Source: Stomorhina lunata
Taxonomy: Eukaryota; Arthropoda; Insecta; Diptera; Rhiniidae
Direction: 5' to 3'
Length of the DNA stretch: 64,000 bases
NCBI GenBank assembly: GCA_933228675.1
Contig: OW121741.1
Span: 19,477,497-19,541,496, forward strand
Part shown: positions 1 through 12,500 of the stretch, one piece after another
How positions within the stretch are numbered: position 1 is the first letter of the stretch
Layout: every line of letters starts with the position of its first letter
The notes under the pieces: generated by a model
What the model saw: only the letters and a program-made list of their open reading frames with translations
Databases searched by the model: none
Told to the model about the DNA's origin: nothing
Made by a program: the position numbers and the translations under genes

Positions 1-1420
1 AAAAATGAAAAAAATATAGAACACGGATACTGTTTTAGTTCTAGTTCGGTTCTAGTTCTTTTTAATATATCTATTTGTAATTTTTTTTATACTTTATTAA
101 TATATCATGATTCCCTGATTCCTTTGTACTATCATCCATATCCCTTTAATTTGCTGAATTGAATTTTTTGTTCTTTAGCTTTTTCTCCTTTTGTTGAATA
201 TATCTTCTTTCTTTTTGTTAAAACATTTATTTCACTTACAAGCTTCAACAGAACCGGATATAAAAAGGAAACTAAAAATTTTCAACGGAACTCTTGTTTT
301 AATTTTAACACATAAACAATTTTTTAACTTGTTGTTATTTTTGTAACATTTATAATAGAGGGAAAAATGAATGATAACAAGGATACTGTGTAGTAATTGA
401 GAAAAAAATTGCCGCCCACTCTGTCTCGGATAAGAGTTTTAAACTCAGACAAAAACACAAAGTCGCCTTTTAGCCGGTTGGTCTTAGAAAGAAAAAAAAA
501 AAAATAAACAAGTCTTTTGTTTATGTCTGCTTTTGAATGTGTTTGTGTGTATTTATGTGTTGGTGAGTTAGTGGCTGTAGAAGTTAAAGTCCTTCGAGGA
601 TCTTTATGTCTGTATGTTTCTGAGCTTCTTGTCTGTTTACGCTTTTGTAGTGGTGCCTGTGGAATCCCAGTATAAGCTTCTTGAAAAGAACATCATGCAT
701 AAAATAGAGTATTTCCGTTTTAAGTGTCATGACTTTCATGTTTTAAAAAATAAGACCACAGGTCTTTATATATAAGAATTGGATTTTTACTGGTTGGAAT
801 AAGTTATATTATTGGAAAAGAAACTACAAATAAAGACACACTTAGCTCATATCTAGAGTCGTATTCTATGCCATAATCCTTAGCTTAGTTAAAGTTTAAC
901 TCTATATATAAGCCAATGTCATAAAATCTAAGCATATACATATCTTAGTCTATGTTTTAGCCAATATCTTAGACTATTTGTTAAGTTAAAACTTTGCCAA
1001 AGGTGGACAAAGTTCCTTCTACAAATTAACATTTCATGTGATTCCCCTACAGGTTCTTACTTTCTTTTCTCGTAAAACAGTTTCTGTCGTTTTGTCTTAT
1101 GCCTTTTTTGTACTTTCACAATCTCAATGCAGAGATTAAATTTGAATATTTTTTTTAAACCATTTTTTGCATATTTTGCTGTTTTCTGTTTCCATGCACT
1201 TGACAATGCTTCCTACATATTTCCTTTAGAGTCGGTCCACAAAGCTTTTAACATTTGTTTGCCAGTCTCTCATCTTTTTATAGCCTCAAGCGTTTTGACT
1301 TTTTTCAAAGGCCAATTTTTTGGGAGGAGTCTTTATCACATGTAAGACAAGGGTGAGCTATGACGGTGGTTTAGAAAAGCTTATGTTCTATGTAAAAAAT
1401 TTTGTAAAAGAAAAATTTCG
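1..1420. other. Non-repetitive A/T-rich DNA, no gene seen
   Basis: Probably upstream intron of the DIP gene. The best ORF (1127-1345) is low-complexity Phe/Leu-rich and has no Ig features. No Ig1 or signal-peptide exon was found. Confidence 0.5.
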
Positions 1421-3549
1421 AACGTCAACTTTTCTATAGAAAAGTCTTCCTAACGTCAACTTTTCTAGAGAAAAGTCTTCCTAACGTCAACTTTTCTATA
1501 GAAAAGTCTTCCTAACGTCAACTTTTCTATAGAAAAGTCTTCCTAACGTCAACTTTTCTATAGAAAAGTCTTCCTAACGTCAACTTTTCTATAGAAAAGT
1601 CTTCCTAACGTCAACTTTTCTATAGAAAGGTCTTCTTAACGTCAACTTTTCTATAGAAAAGTCTTCCTAACGTCAACTTTTCTATAGAAAAGTCTTCCTA
1701 ACGTCAACTTTTCTATAGAAAAGTCTTCCTAACGTCAACTTTTCTATAGAAAAGTCTTCCTAACGTCAACTTTTCTATAGAAAAGTCTTCCTAACGTCAA
1801 CTTTTCTATAGAAAAGTCTTCCTAACGTCAACTTTTCTATAGAAAAGTCTTCCTAACGTCAACTTTTCTATAGAAAAGTCTTCCTAACGTCAACTTTTCT
1901 ATAGAAAAGTCTTCCTAACGTCAACTTTTCTATAGAAAAGTCTTCCTAACGTCAACTTTTCTATAGAAAAGTCTTCCTAACGTCAACTTTTCTATAGAAA
2001 AGTCTTCCTAACGTCAACTTTTCTATAGAAAAGTCTTCTTAACGTCAACTTTTCTATAGAAAAGTCTTCCTAACGTCAACTTTTCTATAGAAAAGTCTTC
2101 CTAACGTCAACTTTTCTATAGAAAAGTCTTCCTAACGTCAACTTTTCTATAGAAAAGTCTTCCTAACGTCAACTTTTCTATAGAAAAGTCTTCCTAACGT
2201 CAACTTTTCTATAGAAAAGTCTTCCTAACGTCAACTTTTCTATAGAAAAGTCTTTCTAACGTCAACTTTTCTATAGAAAAGTCTTCCTAACGTCAACTTT
2301 TCTATAGAAAAGTCTTCCTAACGTCAACTTTTCTATAGAAAAGTCTTCCTAACGTAAACTTTTCTATAGAAAAGTCTTCCTAACGTCAACTTTTCTATAG
2401 AAAAGTCTTCCTAACGTCAACTTTTCTATAGAAAAGTCTTCCTAACGTCAACTTTTCTATAGAAAAGTCTTCCTAACGTACACTTTTCTATAGAAAAGTC
2501 TTCCTAACGTCAACTTTTCTATAGAAAAGTCTTCCTAACGTCAACTTTTCTATAGAAAAGTCTTCCTAACGTCAACTTTTCTATAGAAAAGTCTTCCTAA
2601 CGTCAACTTTTCTATAGAAAAGTCTTCCTAACGTCAACTTTTCTATAGAAAAGTCTTCCTAACGTCAACTTTTCTATAGAAAAGTCTTCCTAACGTCAAC
2701 TTTTCTATAGAAAAGTCTTCCTAACGTCAACTTTTCTATAGAAAAGTCTTCCTAACGTCAACTTTTCTATAGAAAAGTCTTCCTAACGTCAACTTTTCTA
2801 TAGAAAAGTCTTCCTAACGTCAACTTTTCTATGGAAAAGTCCTCCTAACGTCAACTTTTCTATAGAAAAGTCTTCCTAACGTCAACTTTTCTATAGAAAA
2901 GTCTTCCTAACGTCAACTTTTCTATAGAAAAGTCTTCCTAACGTCAACTTTTCTATAGAAAAGTCTTCCTAACGTCAACTTTTCTATAGAAAAGTCTTCC
3001 TATCGTCAACTTTTCTATAGAAAAGTCTTCCTATCGTCAACTTTTCTATAGAAAAGTCTTCCTATCGTCAACTTTTCTATAGAAAAGTCTTCCTATCGTC
3101 AACTTTTCTATAGAAAAGTCTTCCTATCGTCAACTTTTCTATAGAAAACTCTTCCTATCGTCAACTTTTCTATAGAAAAGTCTTCCTATCGTCAACTTTT
3201 CTATAGAAAAGTCTTCCTATCGTCAACTTTTCTATAAAAAAGTCTTCCTATCGTCAACTTTTCTATAAAAAAGTCTTCCTATCGTCAACTTTTCTATAGA
3301 AAAGTCTTCCTATCGTCAACTTTTCTATAGAAAAGTCTTCCTATCGTCAACTTTTCTATAGAAAAGTCTTCCTATCGTCAACTTTTCTATAGAAAAGTCT
3401 TCCTATCGTCAACTTTTCTATAGAAAAGTCTTCCCATCGTCAACTTTTCTATAGAAAAGTCTTCCTATCGTCAACTTTTTTTCCGAAAGGCCTTCGTACC
3501 GTCAACTTTTCTTCAGAAAAGTGGTTCCTAAGTCAACTTTTCTTTAGAA
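1421..3549 (+). repeat. 31-bp tandem array, core TTTTCTATAGAAAA, spacer CTTCCTAACGTCA
   Basis: About 68 near-identical 31-bp units. Each has an 18-bp perfect palindrome (ACTTTTCTATAGAAAAGT) plus a spacer. The spacer reads TAACGTCA up to about 3000 and then switches to TATCGTCA for the last roughly 15 units. Units decay at the right edge (3475-3549). The array at 4743-5547 is the same repeat in opposite orientation. Confidence 0.97.
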
Positions 3550-4742
3550 ATTTTCTTTTAAATAAAATTTTTCAAAAACTTTGTCTCCTAAACTTGAAAT
3601 TTTGTTTAAAATTTAAATAAATAACTTCCATTTCCATGTTGGCTTTTTCTTTAGCTTTTGGTGTAAGAGTTGAAAGATAACCTAAATGGAAACTGACAAA
3701 GTAATTAAGGGTCATAGTTGAAAAAAAGTTTTTGTTGTTTCCATTTTCTTTTTCGGGGGGTTTTTTTCACTTCAAATATTGTTGTTTAAATGCAGTTTTA
3801 GTCCATTTTTACCCCATACATTTGTTTATTCAGGAGACGAGTGAAGCTGTTAGTGCCACAAACTCTCAGTTGTAATAAAAATCTTTGTTCGCATAGCCCA
3901 AAAAAAAATTCAAAATAAAACTAAAAATAAAAATGAAACAGACGAAACTCGATTTTATTCTATGCAGATGACAAATATTTATTTTGATTTAAATAGAAAT
4001 TTATGTGGTCCGAAAATACAATTTTACTGCTTTTTTGTTTTCGTGTTTAGGGTTTATTTTTCACTTGTTTTCGCCGGAAAAAAATACAAGTTAATTTAGA
4101 TTTTTTCCTGGAACAGGGAAATGAACAATATTTTTTTGTGGAAAGGAAAAATAAATACAATTTTTAACTTAAAGCTAAATTTTGCTAAATTTTCAACAAA
4201 AGGAAAAAATTTCCAAAAATTTTCTAGAAAATATCAAAATTTTGAAAATTTTCCATAAAAGTTAAAATTTTAAAGGTCATTTTGAATATCTCACCCTTTC
4301 CTCTTAAATAAAAGGAAATAAATCATTTATTATCATGTTATATATTTTCTTTATCTCATATCAAATATTTTTTTCCAAGTTTAGTGCGTTTTTTAAGATT
4401 CATTTCCTCTCCGCATCTTCTACCAGGACTTAAAGTATCTGTCCGTCTGTCCGAATGTCTGTCAGTTGTTGAAAACTTTCTTTCTTTCTCTTTGTATAAA
4501 TCCGTGTGTGATTTAACTTTATATGATTTAAATAAATGCGTTTTACTTTTATTCTCATATATTTTTTATAGAATTTACATGGATTTTTCTACTTCTTAGA
4601 AAAACAATAAAAAATAGTAAAAACCTGAAGCATATGATGCAATCAGTTGATGTTCAGACTTGAGGAATAAAAAATTTTCATAAGAAGAAAATCTTAAGGA
4701 AAAAGAAAAAAAATAAATCTAGAATTTTTATTTTTATTTTCT
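3550..4742. other. Unique spacer between inverted 31-bp arrays, no gene seen
   Basis: A/T-rich, non-repetitive. The ORF at 4384-4599 shows no domain. The segment would form the loop if the flanking arrays paired. Confidence 0.5.
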
Positions 4743-5547
4743 AAAGAAAAGTTGACGATAGGAAGACTTTTCTATAGAAAAGTTGACGACAGGAAGACTT
4801 TTCTATAGAAAAGTTGACGATAGGAAGACTTTTCTATAGAAAAGTTGACGATAGGAAGACTTTTCTATAGAAAAGTTGACAATAGGAAGACTTTTATATA
4901 GAAAAGTTGACGATAGGAAGACTTTTCTATAGAAAAGTTGACGATAGGTAGACTTTTCTATAGAAAAGTTGACGACAGGAAGACTTTTCTATAGAAAAGT
5001 TGACGATAGGAAGACTTTTCTATAGAAAAGTTGACGTTAGGAAGAGTTTTCTATAGAAAAGTTGACGTTAGGAAGAGTTTTCTATAGAAAAGTTGACGTT
5101 AGGAAGACTTTTCTATAGAAAAGTTGACGATAGGAAGACTTTTCTATAGAAAAGTTGACGATAGGAAGACTTTTCTATAGAAAAGTTGACGATAGGAAGA
5201 CTTTTCTATAGAAAAGTTGACGATAGGAAGACTTTTCTATAGAAAAGTTGACGATAGGAAGACTTTTCTCTAGAAAATTTGACGATATGAAGACTTTTCT
5301 ATAAAAAAGTTGACGATAGGAAGACTTTTCTATAGAAAAGTTGACGATAGGAAGACTTTTCTATAGAAAAGTTGACGATAGGAAGACTTTTCTATAGAAA
5401 AGTTGACGATAGGAAGACTTTTCTATAGAAAAGTTGACGATAGGAAGACTTTTCTATAGATAAGTTGACGACAGGAAGACTTTTCTATAGAAAAGTTGAC
5501 GTTAGGAAGACTTTTCTAAAGAAAAGTTGATGATAGGAAGACTTTTT
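4743..5547 (-). repeat. 31-bp tandem array, inverted copy of the 1.4-3.5 kb array
   Basis: About 26 units containing GTTGACGATAGGAAGAC around the TTTTCTATAGAAAA core. This is the reverse complement of the TATCGTCA variant at 3.0-3.5 kb; a few units near 5030-5110 carry GACGTTA, the complement of the other variant. Confidence 0.96.
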
Positions 5548-6419
5548 ATGGAATATTTTAAAAATGAAAAATTTTCTATAAAAATAGGAAATTTTTAAAA
5601 AATTTCCTTAAAAAATGTAAAAAATTTCCTATAAGAAATTCTTAAAAATTTTCTATAAATATAAGAAATTTTTGAGAAATTTCCTATAAAAATAAGAAAT
5701 TTTTTAAAATTTTCATTAAAAAATATGAAATAAGAAAATTTTGAAAAATTTCTTTTAAAGATAAAAAATTTTTGAGAAAAATCCTATAAAAATAAGAAAA
5801 TTTTTAAAAATTTCCTATAAAAATAAGAAATTTTTGAAAAATTTCTTATGAAAATAAAAAATTTTTGAAAAATTTCCTATGAAAATAAGAAATTTTTGAA
5901 AATATTTCCTATAAAAATAAGAAATTTTTGAAAAATTTCCTATAAGAATTAGAAATTTTTGAAAAATTTCCTATAAACGTAAGAGATTTTGAAAAAAATT
6001 TCCTATAAATATAAAAATTTTTGAAAAATTTCCTATAAACATAAGAAATTTTTGAAAAACTTCCTATAAAAATATGAAATATTTAAAAAATGTTCTATAA
6101 AAATAAGAATTTTTCAAAAATTTCCTATAAATAGAAGAGATTTTCTATACAAATAACAAATTTTTGAAAATTTTCCTATCAGAATAAGAAATAAAACAAA
6201 ATTTCTATAAAAATAAGAAAATTTTAAAAAATTTCCTTTAAAAATAGGGAATTTTGAAAGAGTTGACTATATGAAGAGTTTTCTAAAGAAATGTTGACGT
6301 TAGGAAGACTTTTCTATAGAAAAGTTTATTATAGGAAGACGTTGAAATCTATTCTATAGAATAGTTAAAGATAGGAAGACTCTTTAAAGAAATGTTGAAG
6401 ATAGGAAGACTTTTCTTAT
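5548..6419. repeat. Degenerate roughly 31-33-bp repeats (AATTTTTGAAAAATTTCCTATA-type)
   Basis: Diverged units of AAGAAATTTTTGAAAAATTT joined to CCTATAAAAAT. They merge at 6250-6419 back into decayed GTTGACG-type 31-bp units, so this may be an older part of the same array. Confidence 0.8.
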
Positions 6420-7244
6420 CTAATGAGGTAATAACTCGAGCTATAACTTACCTCGATTTACTACATTTTGCCCATGTTTAATATTGAATAATATTTGCTA
6501 CTTTAGTTGTTCGGTTATTGGTGCCATATGTTATTGATCTCACCACGCAGACATGTTCCACAAATATGTACGAAAAACACGTTAGTATTAGTCTCTGTGT
6601 CATTACACTCACACAATAATACAAAAAAGAAAACATATGAATATGTGTGAACTCATAGTCGTTTAGTCTCTGTACGTGTAATATTAAAAATACTCATAAA
6701 ACGTGATATTATGCCGCTTTAACAATGTAGGAAAAAATCATATATATATTTTAAATATATTCTATAAGTATGTCAGTAAAAATTAAAGTTTAAAGATAAC
6801 CCAGCAAACAATTTAAATGAAAACAATTGATATAAGTTTCAATTTAAATAATTTTTAATGAATGAAATGAATTTAAAATAACAAACAACAAAAAACTCTT
6901 ATGTTCACAAAATTGTTCACTGGGTATCTGTCTATATACATATATGTATATTTACTGTCATATCAAGACTTAAGTATGAGTGATACCCAGAACATGATGC
7001 ATGTGTATGTGTTAAATGTTCGGTTGCAGTTGTTGTGCGACCAATGTTTGTTTTTGTTATTTTGTTCAATTCAATGAGAAAACAAAAATTTTTAATGAGA
7101 AACAACTGCAACAAATTGTGAAGCGGAATGTCAACAACAAAAATAATTTCAACAAATAAGAGAAACTGAAATTATTGTTAATGGAAAAAATGTTATAATT
7201 TTCCTAAAATTTTTTACAAAACTTTCTCTATAAACTAAAAAAAA
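6420..7244. other. Non-repetitive DNA, no gene seen
   Basis: A/T-rich intronic-looking sequence. The minus ORF at 6932-7114 has no recognisable feature. Confidence 0.5.
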
Positions 7245-9210
7245 ATTTTTGCAAAATTTTCTCTATAGAAAAAGACAAAATTTTGCAAAATTTTTTCTAT
7301 AGAAAAAGACAAAATTTTGCAAAATTTTCTCTATAGAAAAATACAAAATTTTGCAAAATTTTCTCTATAGAAAAAGACAAAATTTTGCAAAATTTTCTCT
7401 ATAGAAAAAGACAAAATTTTGCAAAATTTTCTCTATAGAAAAAGACAAAATTTTGCAAAATTTTCTCTATAGAAAAAGACAAAATTTTGCAAAATTTTCT
7501 CTATAGAAAAAGACAAAATTTTGCAAAATTTTCTCTATAGAAAAAGACAAAATTTTGCAAAATTTTCTCTATAGAAAAAGACAAAATTTTGCAAAATTTT
7601 CTCTATAGAAAAAGACAAAATTTTGCAAAATTTTCTCTATAGAAAAAGACAAAATTTTGCAAAATTTTCTCTATAGAAAAAGACAAAATTTTGCAAAATT
7701 TTCTCTATAGAAAAAGACAAAATTTTGCAAAATTTTCTCTATAGAAAAAGACAAAATTTTGCAAAATTTTCTCTATAGAAAAAGACAAAATTTTGCAAAA
7801 TTTTCTCTAAAGAAAAAGACAAAATTTTGCAAAATTTTCTCTATAGAAAAAGACAAAATTTTGCAAAATTTTCTCTATAGAAAAAGACAAAATTTTGCAA
7901 AATTTTCTCTATAGAAAAAGACAAAATTTTGCAAAATTTTCTCTATAGAAAAAGACAAAATTTTGCAAAATTTTCCCTATAGAAAAAGACAAAATTTTGC
8001 AAAATTTTCTCTATAGAAAAAGACAAAATTTTGTAAAATATTCTCTATAGAAAAGGACAAAATTTTGCAAAATTTTCGCTATAGAAAAAGACAAAATTTT
8101 CTCTATAGAAAAAGACAAAATTTTGCAAAATTTTCTCTATAGAAAAAGACAAAATTTTGCAAAATTTTCTCTATAGAAAAAGACAAAATTTTGCAAAATT
8201 TTCTCTATAGAAAAAGACAAAATTTTGCAAAATTTTCTCTATAGAAAAAGACAAAATTTTGCAAAATTTTCTCTATAGAAAAAGACAAAATTTTGCAAAA
8301 TTTTCTCTATAGAAAAAGACAAAATTTTGCAAAATTTTCTCTATAGAAAAAGACAAAATTTTGCAAAATTTTCTCTATAGAAAAAGACAAAATTTTGCAA
8401 AATTTTCTCTATAGAAAAAGACAAAATTTTCCAAAATTTTCTCTATAGAAAAAGACAAAATTTTGCAAAATTTTCTCTATAGAAAAAGACAAAATTTTGC
8501 AAAATTTTCCCTATAGAAAAAGACAAAATTTTGCAAAATTTTCTCTATAGAAAAAGACAAAATTTTGTAAAATATTCTCTATAGAAAAGGACAAAATTTT
8601 GCAAAATTTTCTCTATAGAAAAAGACAAAATTTTCTCTATAGAAAAAGACAAAATTTTGCAAAATTTTCTCTATAGAAAAAGACAAAATTTTGCAAAATT
8701 TTCTCTATAGAAAAAGACAAAATTTTGCAAAATTTTCTCTATAGAAAAAGACAAAATTTTGCAAAATTTTCTCTATAGAAAAAGACAAAATTTTGCAAAA
8801 TTTTCTCTATAGAAAAAGACAAAATTTTGCAAAATTTTCTCTATAGAAAAAGACAAAATTTTGCAAAATTTTCTCTATAGAAAAAGACAAAATTTTGCAA
8901 AATTTTCTCTATAGAAAAAGACAAAATTTTGCAAAATTTTCTCTATAGAAAAAGACAAAATTTTGCAAAATTTTCTCTATAGAAAAAGACAAAATTTTGC
9001 AAAATTTTCTCTATAGAAAAAGACAAAATTTTGCAAAATTTTCCCTATAGAAAAAGACAAAAATTTGCAAAATTTTCTCTATAGAAAAAGACAAAATTTT
9101 GTAAAATATTCTCTATAGAAAAGGACAAAATTTTGCAAAATTTTCTCTATAGAAAAAGACAAAATTTTCTCTATAGAAAAAGACAAAATTTTGCAAAATT
9201 TTCTCTATAG
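7245..9210 (+). repeat. 34-bp tandem array with 534-bp higher-order repeat
   Basis: The unit joins TTTTCTCTATAGAAAAAG to ACAAAATTTTGCAAAA (34 bp). A marker block recurs at exactly 534-bp spacing: CCCTATAG at 7975, 8509 and 9043; GTAAAATATTC at 8033, 8567 and 9101; and a unit shortened by 10 bp at about 8095, 8629 and 9163. 534 equals 16 x 34 minus 10. Confidence 0.96.
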
Positions 9211-9401
9211 AATTTTTATAGAAAAAAAACTTTTGAAATTTTTTTTAAAATTTGACTTAGTATGTTTTGATTATAAGCATTCGAAAAAAAACGAAAACTG
9301 CAAGTAATCAAGGAAATTATATTCATATAAATGTTATTGACAATAAATCGTTTTTATAACAACTTAATTATAATATTTCGATTTTCTTTACTTATTTACA
9401 G
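9211..9401 (+). other. DIP intron end with splice acceptor
   Basis: Unique sequence between the 34-bp array and the Ig2a exon, with a T-rich tract and CAG acceptor at 9399-9401. Confidence 0.6.
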
Positions 9402-9560
9402 TTCCTCCAAATATAGACGATTCATTGACCTCCAGCGATGTTATTGTACGCGAAGGTGATAATGTTACTTTAAGATGTAAAGCGAAAGGCAGTCCCGAGC
9501 CCTCAATACGATGGAAAAGAGATGATGGTCTGAGAATTGTTTTAAACAAATCATTAGACG
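9402..9560 (+). CDS. DIP-gamma: DIP exon: first half of Ig domain 2
   Basis: The acceptor is TTATTTACAG and the donor is G|GTAAAT. The exon encodes PPNIDD, then [16 protein letters not shown] with the B-strand Cys of Ig2, then [10 protein letters not shown] with the C-strand Trp. It enters with two bases of a split codon and leaves with one. The PPNIDD entry into Ig2 is typical of DIP and lachesin-like proteins. Confidence 0.88.
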
Positions 9561-12500
9561 GTAAATAAAGTAGATTTTAGAGATATTTTTAAGAGCTTTT
9601 TTTATCAAAAGTGTTATATCTTTATTCGTGTTCTTAATATCAAAGTACCGGAAGTAGAAGGAGATACCCTAGAGCTAGAACGCATTTCCCGCTTACATAT
9701 GGGTGCATATTTGTGCATAGCAACGAATGGTGTACCGCCCAGTGTCTCGAAGCGGATTAAAGTCAGTGTAGACTGTAAGTAGAAGCCCATATTTTCTTCA
9801 TGAACAGAAAATTTATGTAATATACTCTTTCGAATAATAATTTATAATATTTCTTTACCCCTTTACTTCAAGTCTCTCCCATGGTCTCTATACCCCATCA
9901 ATTGGTGGGTATACCCATGTTTTTCAATGTTACCTTAGAATGTTTCATAGAAGCAAATCCCACATCTCTTAACTATTGGACAAGGGAAAATGAACAGATG
10001 ATTACCGATTCAGTGAAATACAAGTAAGTAAATCTTAATCATGATCATCAATCACGAGTTTCAATTACACATTCAAACAGATCAAGTTTTTTCTAAAAAC
10101 TAAAATCGATCAATGTTTTACAAATACTTCAGAAAAACCAAATAATTTACTTAAGTTGTTTTATTCTCAGAAAATAAAATATACTCATAGAAAGAGTATA
10201 GTCGAGAGAATAATTGAGAGACAAACTAATTAAAAAGAGGCAATTACTGAGAAAATATTTGAGAGATCAGAAAAGTAGATAGAACAATTAAATATTAGAC
10301 CAAGCAAGATCGATTAACCTTCAAACATTTCTAAAAAAGTCATAAATTTTGCAAAATTTAAAAAAAAAATTAAAATTTTGGAAAATTATCTAAAAAAGAC
10401 AAAATTTTCTATAATAAAAAAATTTTGCAAAATTTTTTATAAAAGACAACATTTTCTATAAAAGACAAAATTTTCTATAAAAGACAAAATTTTATAAAAT
10501 TTTCTATAAAAGCCACAATTTTGCCAAATAAATAAGACAAAACTTTTAAAAAAGAAAAAATTTTGCAAAATTTTCTATAATAGAAAAATTTTTTATAAAA
10601 AAAAAATTGCAAAATTTTTATGAAAGAAAAAATTTTGCAATTTTTTTTATTAGACAAAATTTTGCAAAATTTTCTATAAAAGAAAAAATGTCTCAAAATT
10701 TTCTATAAAAGACAAAATTTTTTAAATAAGACAAAATTTTGCAGAATTCGACAAAATTTTGCAGAATTTTTTAAAAAGAAAAAATTTTGGAAAATTTTCT
10801 ATAATAGAAAAATTTTGAAAATTTTCTATAAAAGAACAACATTGCAAAATTTTCTTCAAAAGAAAAAATTTTGCAAAATTTTCTATAAAAGGAAAAATTT
10901 TGCAAAATTATCTATAAAAAAAAATTTGGAAAATTTATAAAAGACAAAATTGTGCAAAATTTTCTATAAAAGACAAAATTGTGCAAAATTTTCTATAAAA
11001 GACAAAATTTTGCTTAATCTCTTATAAAAGCCAAAATTTTGCAAAATTTTATATAAAAGAAAAAATTTTGCAAAATTTTCTATAGAACAAAAAATTTTGC
11101 AAAATTTCTATAGAAGACAAAATTTCGCAAATTTTTCTATAAAAAAGGAGTTTTCTTAAGAAAAGTTAACGATAGGAAGGGTTTTCTTAAGAAAAGTTGA
11201 CGTCAGGAAGAGTTTTCTTAAGAAAAGTTGACATTAGGAAGAGTTTTCTTAAGAAACGTTGATGTTAGGAAAAGTTTTCTTAAGAAAAGTTGTCGAAAAT
11301 AAGAGTTTTCTTAACAAAAATTGACGAAAGGAATAGTTTTCTTAAGAAAAGTTGACGTCAGGAAGAGTTTTCTTAAGAAAAGTTGACGTCAGGAAGAGTT
11401 TTCTTAAGAAAAGTTGACGTCAGGAAGAGTGTTCTTAAGAAAAGTTGACGTCAGGAACGGTTTTCTTAAGAAAAGTTGACGTCATGAACGGTTTTCTTAA
11501 GAAAAGTTGACGTCAGGAACGGTTTTCTTAAGAAAAGTTGACGTCAGGAACGGTTTTCTTAAGAAAAGTTGACGTCAGGAACTGTTTTCTTAAGAAAAGT
11601 TGACGTCAGGAACGGTTTTCTTAAGAAAAGTTGACGTCAGGAACGGTTTTCTTAAGAAAAGTTGACGTCAGGAACGGTTTTCTTAAGAAAAGTTGACGTC
11701 AGGAACGGTTTTCTTAAGAAAAGTTGACGTCAGGAACGGTTTTCTTAAGAAAAGTTGACGTCAGGACGAGTTATCTTAAGAAAAGTTGGCGTCAGGAAGA
11801 GTTTTCCTAAGAAAAGTTGACGTCAGGAAGAGTTTCCTTAAGAAAAGTTGACATCAGGAAGAGCTTTCTTAAGAAAAGTTGACGTCAGGAAGAGTTTTCT
11901 TAAGAAAAGTTGACGTTGGGAAAAGTTTTCTTTAAAAAAAGTTGACGTCAGGAAGAGTTTTCTTCGGAAAAGTTGGTGTTAGGAAGAGTTTTCTTAAGAA
12001 AAGTTGACGTTAGGAAGAGTTTTCTTAAGAAAAGTTGACGTTAGGAAGAGTTTTCTTAAGAAAAGCTGACGTTATTAAGAGTTTTCTTTAGAAAAGTTTA
12101 CGTTAGGAACAGTTTTCTTAAGAAAAATTGATAAAGGAAGCGTTTTCTTTAAAAAAAATTGACATTGGGAGAGTGTTTTTAAGAAAAATTGATAATAAAA
12201 AAAATTCACAATAGCAAAAAATGCCAAAAAAAGGGTTTTATAAACAAAAGTTGACGATAGGAAGAGTTTTTTTTTTTAAGAAAAATTGACATAAGAAATA
12301 GTTTTTTTAAGAAAAATTGACAAGAGGTAGAGTTTTCTTAAGAAAAATTGACAATTGGAAGGGTTGGAAGGGTTTTTTACGATAGGAAGATTTTAAAAAG
12401 AAAACAGTTGAGGATAGGAAGAACTTGCCTAAGAAAAATTGACGATGGGAAGAGTTTTTTACGAAAAAAAAATAATAACAGAAAAAGCTATATTAAAAAA

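Noticed and set aside
1127..1345. ORF as an upstream DIP exon
   Set aside because: No Ig residues, no fitting splice sites, and Phe-rich low-complexity translation.
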